Below, piece by piece: positions 29,015 to 36,953 of a DNA stretch of 64,000 nt (the first letter of the stretch is position 1; each line of letters starts with the position of its first letter). Both the position numbers and the translations under genes were made by a program. The notes beneath the pieces were generated by a model, which worked only from the letters and a program-made list of their open reading frames with translations, made no database searches and was not told where the DNA came from. Source of the DNA: Pararhizobium sp. IMCC21322 (lineage in GTDB: Bacteria > Pseudomonadota > Alphaproteobacteria > Rhizobiales > GCA-2746425); contig NZ_CP132335.1 in the NCBI RefSeq assembly GCF_030758295.1, positions 4,254,412-4,318,411 on the forward strand, read 5' to 3'.

Positions 29015-29635
29015 CTAGCCGCCACTGAGTTCCTTCAGTCCAAGACGTATCAGGGTCTGAGCGTCCGGCGCCTCCCCATCACGTGCAATAATGCGTGCCA
29101 ATGCGCCGCTTGCCTGAGCCTGCGCATAGCCAAGATTGACCAGCGCGGAAACGGCATCAGCCACCGGAGCAGACGCAACGCCAGATCCCAAATCGCCCTG
29201 CAGGCTTAATTCTGCAGACACGGCACCGGTCAGCGCCGGCGATTTGTCTTTCAACTCCGTGACAATGCGCTGTGCAACCTTTGGACCCACTCCTGGCGCT
29301 CGGGACACCATGGCCTTGTCCTGAAGGGCAATGGCTGAGGCAAGATCGCTGGAACTCAATGTGCTCAAGATTGCCAGAGCAACTTTGGCACCCACGCCCT
29401 GCACAGTCATCAACAGCCGGAACCATTCGCGCTCCGCGCCACTGGCAAACCCGAACAACTTGATTTCCGTCTCGCGCACATGGGTCTCAATAGACAACAC
29501 CGCCGCCTCCCCGACTTGCGGCAGCGCCTGCAAGGTGGTTGTCGAGGCATGAACCTGATAGCCGACACCGTGAACATCGACGATGACCCAGTCATCGCCA
29601 TAGGAATCAATTGTGCCTTTTAGTTTGCCGATCAT
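29015..29635 (-). CDS. ruvA: Holliday junction branch migration protein RuvA
   Basis: A 206-residue tetrameric junction-binding protein. It begins [31 protein letters not shown] (OB fold), then helix-hairpin-helix motifs ([26 protein letters not shown]), then domain III (about 155-206) that contacts RuvB. ATG 29635 matches the family start, and the frame upstream to 29704 adds unrelated residues. ruvC, usually just upstream of ruvA, is not here; a DUF1192 gene is found instead. Confidence 0.96.
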   Translation of the reverse strand: MIGKLKGTIDSYGDDWVIVDVHGVGYQVHASTTTLQALPQVGEAAVLSIETHVRETEIKLFGFASGAEREWFRLLMTVQGVGAKVALAILSTLSSSDLASAIALQDKAMVSRAPGVGPKVAQRIVTELKDKSPALTGAVSAELSLQGDLGSGVASAPVADAVSALVNLGYAQAQASGALARIIARDGEAPDAQTLIRLGLKELSGG

Positions 29636-29728
29636 AAGACTTCCCGGATTTGGCGTTGTGACGCCTGTTATGAGGCAATCTGTGATTCGGAGCAACGCAG
29701 GCACAAGGACCAGCTCAAAAGAGACGTT

Positions 29729-29923
29729 TCAGGATTTAAAAAATGCTTCTGCGGCAGCGATAGAACCGCTTTTGCCTTCAATGGCCGCTTCCATTCGGGA
29801 GATTTCCTCCCTCAACATCAAAATACCCTCTTGCAGTTCTTCAACAGAGAGATCAGACAAATCTGCTCCAATTGCATGGGCGGATGTTTCAATCTTGCGA
29901 CCTTCTTCATCATAACGCGGCAC
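29729..29923 (-). CDS. DUF1192 family small protein
   Basis: A 64-residue cytoplasmic protein. The core IGADLSDLSVEELQEGILMLREEISRMEAAIEGKSGSIAAAEAFFKS is the DUF1192 pattern: two acidic turns, then a short coiled coil. The family occurs in alphaproteobacteria and has no known function to me. I start it at GTG 29923, which follows GGAGAA and gives the family length; the longer frame to 30019 would overlap the start of qor on the other strand. It is divergent from qor, an arrangement I recall as common in this order. Confidence 0.75.
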   Translation of the reverse strand: MPRYDEEGRKIETSAHAIGADLSDLSVEELQEGILMLREEISRMEAAIEGKSGSIAAAEAFFKS

Positions 29924-29994
29924 ATCATTCTCCTGCTTGACCAAGCCAGTATCGCTTTGACACTGTACCACAATGTAAAATGCGGAGTTTTCAA

Positions 29995-30999
29995 ATGTCA
30001 TCCCCCCTTCCCGATTCAATGCAGGTCATCGCCATTCAAGAACCCGGTGGCCCGGACGTTCTGAAACTACAGGAACGCCGGATTGCCGTTCCCTATGAAG
30101 GTGAAGTGCTGATCAAGGTCTCGGCTGCCGGGGTCAATCGACCGGATATCCTTCAACGCCAGGGTGCTTACCCACCACCCAAAGGCGCATCTGATCTGCC
30201 CGGACTGGAAGTTGCCGGAACCATCGTCAAGCTGGGCCGCAACACCAGCCGCTATAAAATTGGTGACACCGTATGCGCGCTTTGCCCCGGCGGCGGTTAT
30301 GCGCAATATGCTGCGGTTCCCGAGGGCCATGCCCTGCCAATCCCGGATGGTCTGGATTTCACGCAGGCCGCAGCCCTGCCTGAAACCTTCTTCACTGTGT
30401 GGACAAATGTCTTCCAGCGCGGTGCTTTGCAAAGTGGCGAGACGCTGCTCATCCACGGTGGCAGTTCCGGGATCGGGACGACGGCCATTCAAATTGCAAA
30501 AGCGCGTGGTGCAATTGTAATCGCAACCGCAGGCTCAGATGAAAAATGTGCAGCCTGTAAATCCCTGGGCGCAGATCACACCATCAACTATCAAACCACT
30601 GATTACGTCGATGCTGTCAAAGACATCACCGGCGGCGCAGGAGCCAATGTCATTTTGGACATGGTGGGCGGTGACTATATTGAACGCAATTACAGGGCAG
30701 CAGCCATTGAAGGCCGCATCATCCAGATCGCCTTCCTGAACGGAGCTATAGCCGAGGTGGACTTTACGCGGCTGATGATCAAACGCTTGACCCACACCGG
30801 CTCAACCCTGCGTCCCCAATCCGTGGCAGCAAAGGCCAAAATTGCACAGGAACTGGAGGCCGAAATCTGGCCGCTCATTGCCAACGGCACAATAGCGCCC
30901 AGGATCGATAAGGTTTTCAGGTTTGAAAATGCTGCCGAAGCCCACACCTATATGGAAACGGGCACCCATATCGGCAAAATTGTCCTGACATTAGATTGA
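29995..30999 (+). CDS. NAD(P)H:quinone oxidoreductase, MDR superfamily (Qor/PIG3-like)
   Basis: A 334-residue zinc-free medium-chain reductase. GroES-like N-terminal domain: AAGVNRPDILQRQGAYPPPKGASDLPGLEVAG, typical of the quinone oxidoreductase PIG3 subgroup. Rossmann NADP motif: LLIHGGSSGIGTTAIQIAKARGA. It lacks the zinc-ligand pattern of alcohol dehydrogenases. ATG 29995 follows GCGGAG. It probably reduces quinones or acts in oxidative-stress defence. The next gene on this strand is 326 bp away. Confidence 0.9.
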   Translation: MSSPLPDSMQVIAIQEPGGPDVLKLQERRIAVPYEGEVLIKVSAAGVNRPDILQRQGAYPPPKGASDLPGLEVAGTIVKLGRNTSRYKIGDTVCALCPGGGYAQYAAVPEGHALPIPDGLDFTQAAALPETFFTVWTNVFQRGALQSGETLLIHGGSSGIGTTAIQIAKARGAIVIATAGSDEKCAACKSLGADHTINYQTTDYVDAVKDITGGAGANVILDMVGGDYIERNYRAAAIEGRIIQIAFLNGAIAEVDFTRLMIKRLTHTGSTLRPQSVAAKAKIAQELEAEIWPLIANGTIAPRIDKVFRFENAAEAHTYMETGTHIGKIVLTLD

Positions 31000-31325
31000 G
31001 ATGTTTAAGCAAAACAATTGCCAGGCCACAAGACTGGGGGCAGGCCCCGTTAAATTGACATGCGCCGAACGGCAGGATTGCGAACAATTTGATCCTATGC
31101 CTGCTCTTAAATCCGGCGTAGTCGGTTCAAGATTTGATAAATGGACATTATCGACACGCGAAGTTCGACATTCAGACGAATGCCACATATTGGTTAAATG
31201 GAGACCATCCCATTCTCGGACCGGGGTCTACAAGCACGCTATTCTAACTGTGGGTTGGCGGTTTTGATTCAGGTCAACGCGCGTGACAGCGGGAAGATTA
31301 TTGTGAATCAAAATGGAGATTGAAA
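31000..31325. other. Intergenic gap between qor and usp
   Basis: This 326-bp stretch has a possible 88-codon frame (31001-31267), but its composition is not protein-like and it has no ribosome binding site. It presumably carries the usp promoter. Nothing else is recognised. Confidence 0.45.
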
Positions 31326-31733
31326 ATGTATAAAAATATTCTTGTTCCCATCGCCTTGGACCATGAACGTGACACCGAATCTGCACTTGATCTGGCCCAC
31401 AAACTCTTGGAAAATGGCGGCAAGATCACAGCCTTGCATGTATTGGAGCATGTCGCCGGATATACCCAACAATATCTGCCCAAGGATCAACTCGCAAAAC
31501 GGCACATCGAAGCTGAAGCCAATTTGGTCAAAGAGATAGAAGGTCAGAAGCAAATTGAGCCAGTCGTGATCACCGGGCATTCAGGCCGCTCGATTGTTGA
31601 TTATGCAGAAAGTAACGGGGTGGATTGCATCATCATCGCTTCGCATCGGCCAGGCTTGCAGGACTATTTCCTCGGATCGACAGCCGCACGGGTCGTTCGT
31701 CACGCCCACTGCGCTGTGCACGTGATCAGATAG
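31326..31733 (+). CDS. Universal stress protein (UspA family)
   Basis: A 135-residue single Usp domain. It begins MYKNILVPIALD and ends AARVVRHAHCAVHVIR, the standard first and last strands. The nucleotide-loop region is IIASHRPGLQDYFLGSTA; the GST triplet is kept, but the first glycine of the usual G-2x-G-9x-G motif appears changed, so ATP binding is uncertain. ATG 31326 follows GGAGAT. The last 139 bp of gene and flank are duplicated at 33001-33139. Confidence 0.9.
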   Translation: MYKNILVPIALDHERDTESALDLAHKLLENGGKITALHVLEHVAGYTQQYLPKDQLAKRHIEAEANLVKEIEGQKQIEPVVITGHSGRSIVDYAESNGVDCIIIASHRPGLQDYFLGSTAARVVRHAHCAVHVIR

Positions 31734-31740
31734 GCGGGTT
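31602..31740 (+). repeat. Duplicated segment, copy 1 (3' end of usp)
   Basis: 139 bp nearly identical to 33001-33139, in direct orientation and offset by 1399 bp. I count three differences in the region compared. Weaker similarity continues for about 80 bp beyond (gctgctgaat ... atgcggacga in both). Confidence 0.92.
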
Positions 31741-32253
31741 TCGACGCTCAGCTAAGCGCTCGAAGTTGCCGATTGCTGCTGAATAAATTGATGACCGCCA
31801 TGCGGACGAGCTGCCGTCTTCAATCTGGATAATTGTCTGGCCCGCGACCATCAATCCTTATGAAATCAGAGGAAAGATGAAGCTGTCGCACCTTTTTTAC
31901 GGCCCGTTGTTTCAGTCGTGCACACCAATAATACGTCTTTGTCGAGATAGGTATCGGCTGATTTCGATGAAAAAGTCCGTCTTGAAGTAGTCGGTATCAG
32001 CTGATTCCAGCCCTTCGCCCTCTTAAATAATAAGTATCCGTCCTGCCTCACCTGACGGCGGTTGATATCGGAAACTGGCGAACAGAAGAACAGGGGATGA
32101 TACAATCTGAACGCTGCGTGAATGTCCCGTTCAGATTTCATCAATCATGTATGAACCAGGGTCTGGACTCAATTGTTATTTTGAGGGTCAATAAACGACA
32201 TCAGGAGAAGTAACGATCATTCGCAATCCACACCAAGGAAAGGAACTGGGAAT
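31734..32253. other. Intergenic region without a recognised gene
   Basis: 520 bp. Its first 80 bp are a diverged copy of 33133-33220. A 92-codon minus-strand frame (31866-32144) has no family resemblance and I do not call it. The last 60 bp precede the small secreted protein and contain AGGAAAGGAA, its ribosome binding site. Confidence 0.4.
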
Positions 32254-32580
32254 ATGAAACATTTAGTTCAAGGTATTGCCATAGCGGTCGCCGCACTCAT
32301 GCTCTCGTCCACTGTTGGCTTCACTCAGTCATCGAAAGTTGAAAAGAGAGACAATATCAGCATCGAAGCCGTTAAGCGGGTGGATGTTCGAGGACCAAAG
32401 CAATTCAAAAGAGTGCTTTCAGGCCGGGTAAAAGGTGAAGGCGGCGGTATCGTCGAATGTCAGCCGATCAACAGTAAGTGGTGCAACGTCGGCTTTACGA
32501 AATTCTGTGCGGAAAGTAATGGAATTGGCTCGTCCGATCCCGACGGCGGTCTTATCTGCACATATCCGGGTGCTGACTAG
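32254..32580 (+). CDS. Small secreted Cys-containing protein, unknown
   Basis: A 108-residue protein with a signal peptide (MKHLVQGIAIAVAALMLSSTVGFTQS; cleavage near residue 24). The mature part is basic at first, then carries four Cys (VECQP, WCNVG, KFCAES, LICTY) in the last 45 residues, suited to two disulfides. The WCNVGFTKFC spacing and the DGGLICTYP end look deliberate, so I think it is a real periplasmic or extracellular protein. ATG 32254 follows AGGAAAGGAA. It lies between the two copies of the usp 3' end. Confidence 0.65.
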   Translation: MKHLVQGIAIAVAALMLSSTVGFTQSSKVEKRDNISIEAVKRVDVRGPKQFKRVLSGRVKGEGGGIVECQPINSKWCNVGFTKFCAESNGIGSSDPDGGLICTYPGAD

Positions 32581-32694
32581 AGTCCGAACTCTGAAAGGCT
32601 TTTACAAATTGTCCAAAAGGTTTGTTTTCATCACTGGATGCTGAGACTGCAATTAGCGAGTTGTCCTTGCATTCAATTGAGAAGCTGATCCAGC

Positions 32695-32970
32695 GTGAAA
32701 TGCGTCTCGAAGTTGGTGAACCCCATGTTGGGAGAAGAAATCAGACTGTCCCGGAAAAGCTCATTGATTGGGGAACAACTTAAAGCCACCGGTGTTGAGC
32801 CGACTTTTCGCAAAATTGGTCGAGCCATGAATGTTTCACCGAGTACTGAACTACGATGGTTCGAACCGGAGGAAGTCGAGCGAGAGGTGGATTTTTGGGC
32901 CGGGCATTTTGATGAGGACGGGTCGTTCAAAGGTTTGACCGGCAAAGATAATCTGTTGCGGACAAACTAA
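32695..32970 (+). CDS. Hypothetical protein with HTH-like segment, possibly a fragment
   Basis: A 91-codon frame starting at GTG 32695. Residues about 38-60 (EPTFRKIGRAMNVSPSTELRWF) look like a helix-turn-helix, followed by an acidic stretch EPEEVEREVDFWAGHFDEDG. Composition is protein-like, but no ribosome binding site is evident and no family is recognised, so it may be the end of a broken gene. It ends 21 bp before the usp fragment. Confidence 0.35.
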   Translation: MKCVSKLVNPMLGEEIRLSRKSSLIGEQLKATGVEPTFRKIGRAMNVSPSTELRWFEPEEVEREVDFWAGHFDEDGSFKGLTGKDNLLRTN

Positions 32971-32991
32971 CTTGTGCAACGCCCGGGCAAG

Positions 32992-33132
32992 ATGGTTGAA
33001 TATGCAGAAAGTAACGGGGTGGATTGCATTATCATCGCTTCGCATCGGCCGGGCTTGCAGGACTATTTCCTCGGATCGACAGCCGCACGGGTCGTTCGTC
33101 ACGCCCACTGCGCTGTGCACGTGATCAGATAG
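32992..33132 (+). pseudogene. C-terminal fragment of a universal stress protein gene
   Basis: 46 codons (MVEYAESNGVDCIIIASHRPG... to ...HVIR, TAG at 33130-33132) equal to the last third of the Usp at 31326. The N-terminal two thirds are absent. The duplicated copy is too short to fold as a Usp domain. Confidence 0.85.
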
Positions 33133-33139
33133 GCGGGTT
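33001..33139 (+). repeat. Duplicated segment, copy 2
   Basis: Direct repeat of 31602-31740. Its left boundary coincides with the junction between unrelated sequence and the usp fragment near 32995. Confidence 0.92.
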
Positions 33140-33300
33140 CTAGCGCTTCCTCTAACGGCTCGAGGTTGCCGTTAGCTGCTGAATGGACTGATGGCCGCAA
33201 TGCGGACGAAGTGAGCTTTCGCTGCGTTCTCACCAATGGCCGCAATGAACACATTCCGACTTCACAATTTGTTGGAACGGACTAACGGCAGACCAATCTG

Positions 33301-33759
33301 TCAGGATTGATCTGAACTGGAAGCAAGTGCGGCGAGGTTATCGAGCGCCGCAGACCAACCATTGCTGTAATCTTTGAAAAGATCCGGCCCAGCGAGGCTG
33401 GCGATTTGCAAAGTGACACGCAGAGCGCTGCCTGTTTCATTCTTCGATATTTCGTGGCTGCAAAGCGAGATCGACATGGTCTGCCCCCCGACGACAAGTG
33501 TTTCCGTGAAAGACAAGAACTCCGGTGTGACCACGTGGAAAAGACCAACAGTGTTGAACTCAGGTGCTTCTTTCGGACCGCAGCGGGTTTTTTCATGACC
33601 TCCGGCGCGGCAATCATACTCGTCAATGATTACTACGCTGTCGTCATTTGGTGCGCTCCACTTCTGTCGTGTGTCACGGTTGGTTATCACGTAGAACAGA
33701 CGGTCAGGGGAACAGGCGATGTCGCGTTCTAGAATCAGGGTTTCAAAGTCAGCCATCAT
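33301..33759 (-). CDS. SRPBCC/AHSA1-family protein
   Basis: A 152-residue START-like (SRPBCC) protein. It begins with LILERDIACSPDRLFYVITNRDTRQKW and ends in ETGSALRVTLQIASLAGPDLFKDYSNGWSAALDNLAAL, the usual first strand and long C-terminal helix of AHSA1-type proteins. These bind hydrophobic ligands or act with an adjacent ArsR repressor; the ligand is unknown. ATG 33759 or 33756 follows AAGGAAAG and overlaps the end of arsR, so the two are coupled. Confidence 0.88.
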   Translation of the reverse strand: MMADFETLILERDIACSPDRLFYVITNRDTRQKWSAPNDDSVVIIDEYDCRAGGHEKTRCGPKEAPEFNTVGLFHVVTPEFLSFTETLVVGGQTMSISLCSHEISKNETGSALRVTLQIASLAGPDLFKDYSNGWSAALDNLAALASSSDQS

Positions 33760-34084
33760 TACTTTCCTTCTCAAGATGTTCGGCAAGAGCGGATAGGCGA
33801 TCAAGTCGACCTTTCCAGATATTGCGCTGCCGGTTCAGCCAATCTTCGGCCGCCGCAATCGGAGCGGCTTCTATATGGACCGTGCGGACGCGGCCGATCT
33901 TTTTGGAACGGATTATCCCCGCGGATTCTAGCTTGCCCAAATGCTTCAGGAAGGAGGGCATAGCCATGTCATGAGGCGCGTGCAGTTCCGACACCGGGGC
34001 AGGGCCAGTGATAAGGCGTTCGATCACAGCGCGCCGGGTCGGGTCGGCAAGGGCGGAAAAGACGTTATTCAAATTGTTATCCAT
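33749..34084 (-). CDS. ArsR-family winged-helix regulator
   Basis: A 111-residue repressor. It starts with the family pattern NNVFSALADPTRRAVIERLITGPAPVSELHA, then a recognition region MAMPSFLKHLGKLESAGIIRSKKIGRVRTVHI. There is no Cys-x-Cys metal site, so it belongs to the non-metal ArsR group usually paired with an AHSA1/SRPBCC gene, as here. It probably represses its own operon. A palindrome lies 66 bp upstream. Confidence 0.93.
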   Translation of the reverse strand: MDNNLNNVFSALADPTRRAVIERLITGPAPVSELHAPHDMAMPSFLKHLGKLESAGIIRSKKIGRVRTVHIEAAPIAAAEDWLNRQRNIWKGRLDRLSALAEHLEKESNDG

Positions 34085-34510
34085 ATGGCTAAGTAATCGG
34101 CCCCGCCAGGCACGTCAAGAAAAAAAGGTAGCCGATCGGATAAGTATTTTGGAGGTAACACCTCCATACCAACGATTTGTTGGAGGGCAGCTTAGGCAAC
34201 GGTGAGATTGAGTAACGGCAGCTTTGCACGCTTCTTACTAGTTCAGGCACCGCGCAGCACCCGTCACTGTGGGCTCCAAACAGTTATTCAAAGTTTTGGA
34301 TTTAATGGGCCGTGAACCTCGGGCCTGACCCTAATACATAAAATCCGGTCGATTGGCAGTCACACATTGCGCCAACAGCGAAAGCGCCGTATATAGGGTC
34401 AAATTCCCATCAACACATTTGTTCGGTGCGGCGCTCCAGCTTAAGAAAAATGGCTGGCGGCAGACGGAGGATTTTGTCTGCTGTACCGTACAGGAATGCG
34501 AGGATAAGAC
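34085..34510. other. Divergent intergenic region between arsR and trcR
   Basis: 426 bp. It contains the palindrome at 34150-34166 near the arsR side and, at the trcR end, GCGAGGA as the trcR ribosome binding site. No open frame looks real and no RNA gene was seen. Confidence 0.5.
34150..34166. promoter_or_regulatory. Perfect inverted repeat, candidate ArsR operator
   Basis: TGGAGGT-aac-ACCTCCA: 7-bp half-sites with a 3-bp spacer, 66 bp upstream of the arsR start. Dimeric ArsR proteins bind such dyads near their own promoters. No other strong dyad is near. Confidence 0.5.
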
Positions 34511-35260
34511 ATGGCCGCTACTCTTTTGATGCCCAAGGCAACTGCCGTCTGGCTGGTTGACAATACTGGACTGTCATTTGACCAGATTTCCGCTTTCTGC
34601 AAATTGCATCCGCTGGAAGTCAAATCCATCGCTGATGGCGAGTTCGCGCAAGGCATCAAGGGCCTCGACCCTATTCAGACCGGTCAGCTGACCCGTGAGG
34701 AAATTGACAAAGCGCAGAACGATCCCGCCTATCGCCTCACCCTCTCACCGCCAAAAGTGCGGGTTCCGGAAACCAAGCGCCGTGCCCCGCGCTATACACC
34801 TGTCTCACGTCGTCAGGATCGGCCAAATGCCATTTTGTGGCTGGTACGCAATCATCCGGAGTTGAAGGATTCCCAGATCATTCGCCTTGTCGGCACCACC
34901 AAACCGACCATTGCAGCCATTCGCGAACGCACCCATTGGAATTCGGCTAATCTGACACCGATGGATCCGGTGACACTTGGTCTTGCCAGCCAGATTAATC
35001 TGGATATGGAAGTTACCAAATCCGCCAAGGATGCACCTGCCAAACCGGCTGAAGATGAAGGCGTTACCTTACTGTCGCCGGAAGAGACCACATCTTTGGA
35101 TGCTTTGGAGCGCGCAAGTGCGGCCCTGTTTGGCGGCGCTGAAATGCCAAGCAAATCCGATATGGAAAATGAAGAAGAACTTGACGCGGATGCTGTTTTT
35201 GCAAAATTGAAAAATTTGAAAAGCGACGACACCAGCGATGATACGGAAGTTCAGGAATAA
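34511..35260 (+). CDS. trcR: DUF1013 / cell-cycle transcriptional regulator TrcR family
   Basis: A 249-residue protein conserved in alphaproteobacteria. Domain 1 (1-80) has an HTH-like segment (WLVDNTGLSFDQISAFCKLHPLEVKSIADGE). Domain 2 (about 95-155) repeats the theme (NAILWLVRNHPELKDSQIIRLVGTTKPTIAAIRERTHWN). The C-terminus is acidic and low in complexity. The family has been annotated as a cell-cycle regulator acting with RNA polymerase. It starts at ATG 34511 after GCGAGGA. It is convergent with the ParA gene. Confidence 0.88.
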   Translation: MAATLLMPKATAVWLVDNTGLSFDQISAFCKLHPLEVKSIADGEFAQGIKGLDPIQTGQLTREEIDKAQNDPAYRLTLSPPKVRVPETKRRAPRYTPVSRRQDRPNAILWLVRNHPELKDSQIIRLVGTTKPTIAAIRERTHWNSANLTPMDPVTLGLASQINLDMEVTKSAKDAPAKPAEDEGVTLLSPEETTSLDALERASAALFGGAEMPSKSDMENEEELDADAVFAKLKNLKSDDTSDDTEVQE

Positions 35261-35277
35261 TCACTTCGCCTCATCAA

Positions 35278-35313
35278 CTGGTCGCTTGCTTTATGCAAAA
35301 GGCAAGCGACCAG
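35278..35313. terminator. Hairpin between convergent trcR and parA-like genes
   Basis: A 12-bp perfect inverted repeat: ctggtcgcttgc (35278-35289) with gcaagcgaccag (35302-35313). There is no following U-run in either direction, so it is a weak terminator candidate, but its place between two converging stops fits. Confidence 0.5.
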
Positions 35314-35324
35314 ACTGAAAAAAT

Positions 35325-35972
35325 CTACGCTTTCAAAGCCTTTTGAATTTCCTTGAAAAGAGTTTGCACTTCCTCAATTGCAAGCTTGTTTCCGCCCTGT
35401 TCAAGCACCGAACTGCCCTGCCCCATGGCCGAGGCGTAGGCTGTGCGATTTCCCAACGTAGCCTTGGCCACTGTCGGTCCGTATTTCTGCAGGGCTTCCA
35501 GAACTTCGCCCGTCAGTTTTGCCCGGGGTGGCACGCGGTTCAGAACCACCAGCGCAGGCACATCCTCTTTTGCCGCCAGATCCAGTGTCAGCTGCGTTGC
35601 CCACAAATCAACCGGTGAGGGCTGCATGGGTATCAGCACAAGATTGGCAGCTTCTATGGCCGGTTGCGCCTCCCGATCAGATTTCGGCGGCGTATCTGCA
35701 AATACAAAATCATGATCACGGGCCATGGCGCGGGCCTCACGACGTGCCCCCCAACCACTTGCGGTTCGAAAACTGAAGCCGGCGGCTTCTTCACCCAGGA
35801 ATTCTTCACGGGCTTCAAACCATTCCCCCAAACTGCCCTGGGGGTCCACATCCAGCAAAGCAACGGATGCACCTTTTTTGGACAGCAGGGCCGCAGCAGC
35901 CATGTGGGCTGTCAATGTGGTTTTTCCTGACCCACCCTTTTGCTGAGCTATGGTAATAATGGTTCCGGTCAT
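35325..35972 (-). CDS. ParA-family (MinD/Mrp-like) partition ATPase, orphan
   Basis: A 215-residue deviant-Walker ATPase. It has QQKGGSGKTT (residues 10-19) with the signature lysine, DVDPQGSLGEWF and FVFADTPPKSD. No parB or parS-like partner is adjacent, so it is not the chromosomal parAB pair. Orphan ParA proteins of this size position plasmids, chemoreceptors or other cargo. It lies tail-to-tail with trcR. ATG 35972. Confidence 0.88.
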   Translation of the reverse strand: MTGTIITIAQQKGGSGKTTLTAHMAAAALLSKKGASVALLDVDPQGSLGEWFEAREEFLGEEAAGFSFRTASGWGARREARAMARDHDFVFADTPPKSDREAQPAIEAANLVLIPMQPSPVDLWATQLTLDLAAKEDVPALVVLNRVPPRAKLTGEVLEALQKYGPTVAKATLGNRTAYASAMGQGSSVLEQGGNKLAIEEVQTLFKEIQKALKA

Positions 35973-36072
35973 GGCGACAGCCTTTTCAAAAATGAACAGG
36001 TATCATGACATATTGCACTGCACAATCGCAAGTGATCTAAACAACGGGCCTCTTCGCGCGCTGCAAAAACCG

Positions 36073-36861
36073 TCAAGTTTCCCCGACAGGTACCGTATAA
36101 TTCAACGCGAGACGCCCGCCATCAGCATAAATCGTCTGTCCAGTGATGTAGCTGGCATCATCCGATGCCAGAAATGCGGCAATGGAAGCAATCTCGGACG
36201 CTTCGCCAATACGCCCCATCGGCGTACGTGACAGAATTCGATTCTTGGCTTCCGGGTCATTATTTACCGCAGCCAGAATATCTGTGTTGATGGAACCGGG
36301 TCCAATCGCGTTAACGCGAATGCCCCGGCTTGCCAGCGAAAGTGCCATAACCTTGGTCAATTGCTGAACACCACCTTTTGAGATGGAGTACGGCACCTGA
36401 GTTGGAATTGCGACCTGTGCATTGATGCTGGACATGTTGATGATTGATCCGGGCGCTCGTCCCTCTTCAATCTGATCCACCATTTGCCGTGCAGCGGCCT
36501 GGCCACACAGAAATGCGCCCTTCAGATTGACCTGCATGACCCGGTCAAAATCCTCCTCGGAGATATCCAGAAAATCATCACTGTGAATAATACCTGCATT
36601 GTTGATCAGAACATCCAGCGAGTTGAAGCTGTCGAGCGTGGCGGCCATCAGGTTGCGAACTGAAAGCCGGTCCCCCACATCGCAATGGACAAAACGCACA
36701 TCACCCGATTCCTTAAGAGACTTTTCGGCTTTATTGCCCGCTTTCTCATCCACATCAGCAATAATGACTTGCGCTCCCTGTTCCAGAAAGCGACGCGCGC
36801 ATGCAAGGCCAATACCCTTAGCACCACCCGTTACGACGGCGGTCTTGTCATCCAATGTCAT
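36073..36861 (-). CDS. Short-chain dehydrogenase/reductase
   Basis: A 262-residue classical SDR. NAD(P) motif TGGAKGIGLA at the N-terminus, NNAG at about residue 88, catalytic Ser...Tyr-x-x-x-Lys in SSINAQVAIPTQVPYSISKGG, and IRVNAIGPGSI. An Asp after the second strand (ADVDEK) points to NAD preference. The substrate is unknown. It follows the acyl-CoA synthetase by 92 bp on the same strand, so the two may be co-transcribed. Confidence 0.93.
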   Translation of the reverse strand: MTLDDKTAVVTGGAKGIGLACARRFLEQGAQVIIADVDEKAGNKAEKSLKESGDVRFVHCDVGDRLSVRNLMAATLDSFNSLDVLINNAGIIHSDDFLDISEEDFDRVMQVNLKGAFLCGQAAARQMVDQIEEGRAPGSIINMSSINAQVAIPTQVPYSISKGGVQQLTKVMALSLASRGIRVNAIGPGSINTDILAAVNNDPEAKNRILSRTPMGRIGEASEIASIAAFLASDDASYITGQTIYADGGRLALNYTVPVGET

Positions 36862-36953
36862 GAAAAATCCATTGCTTGTGTCACTGACCCGACCATGCCG
36901 TTTTCAGCCATCAAGTTCAAGCACAAGGAAGACGCAGCCAAAGGTCTTTTGCT

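Noticed and set aside
31866-32144. 92-codon minus-strand frame between usp and the secreted protein
   Set aside because: No family resemblance and no clear start site. Its neighbourhood is a decayed duplicated region.
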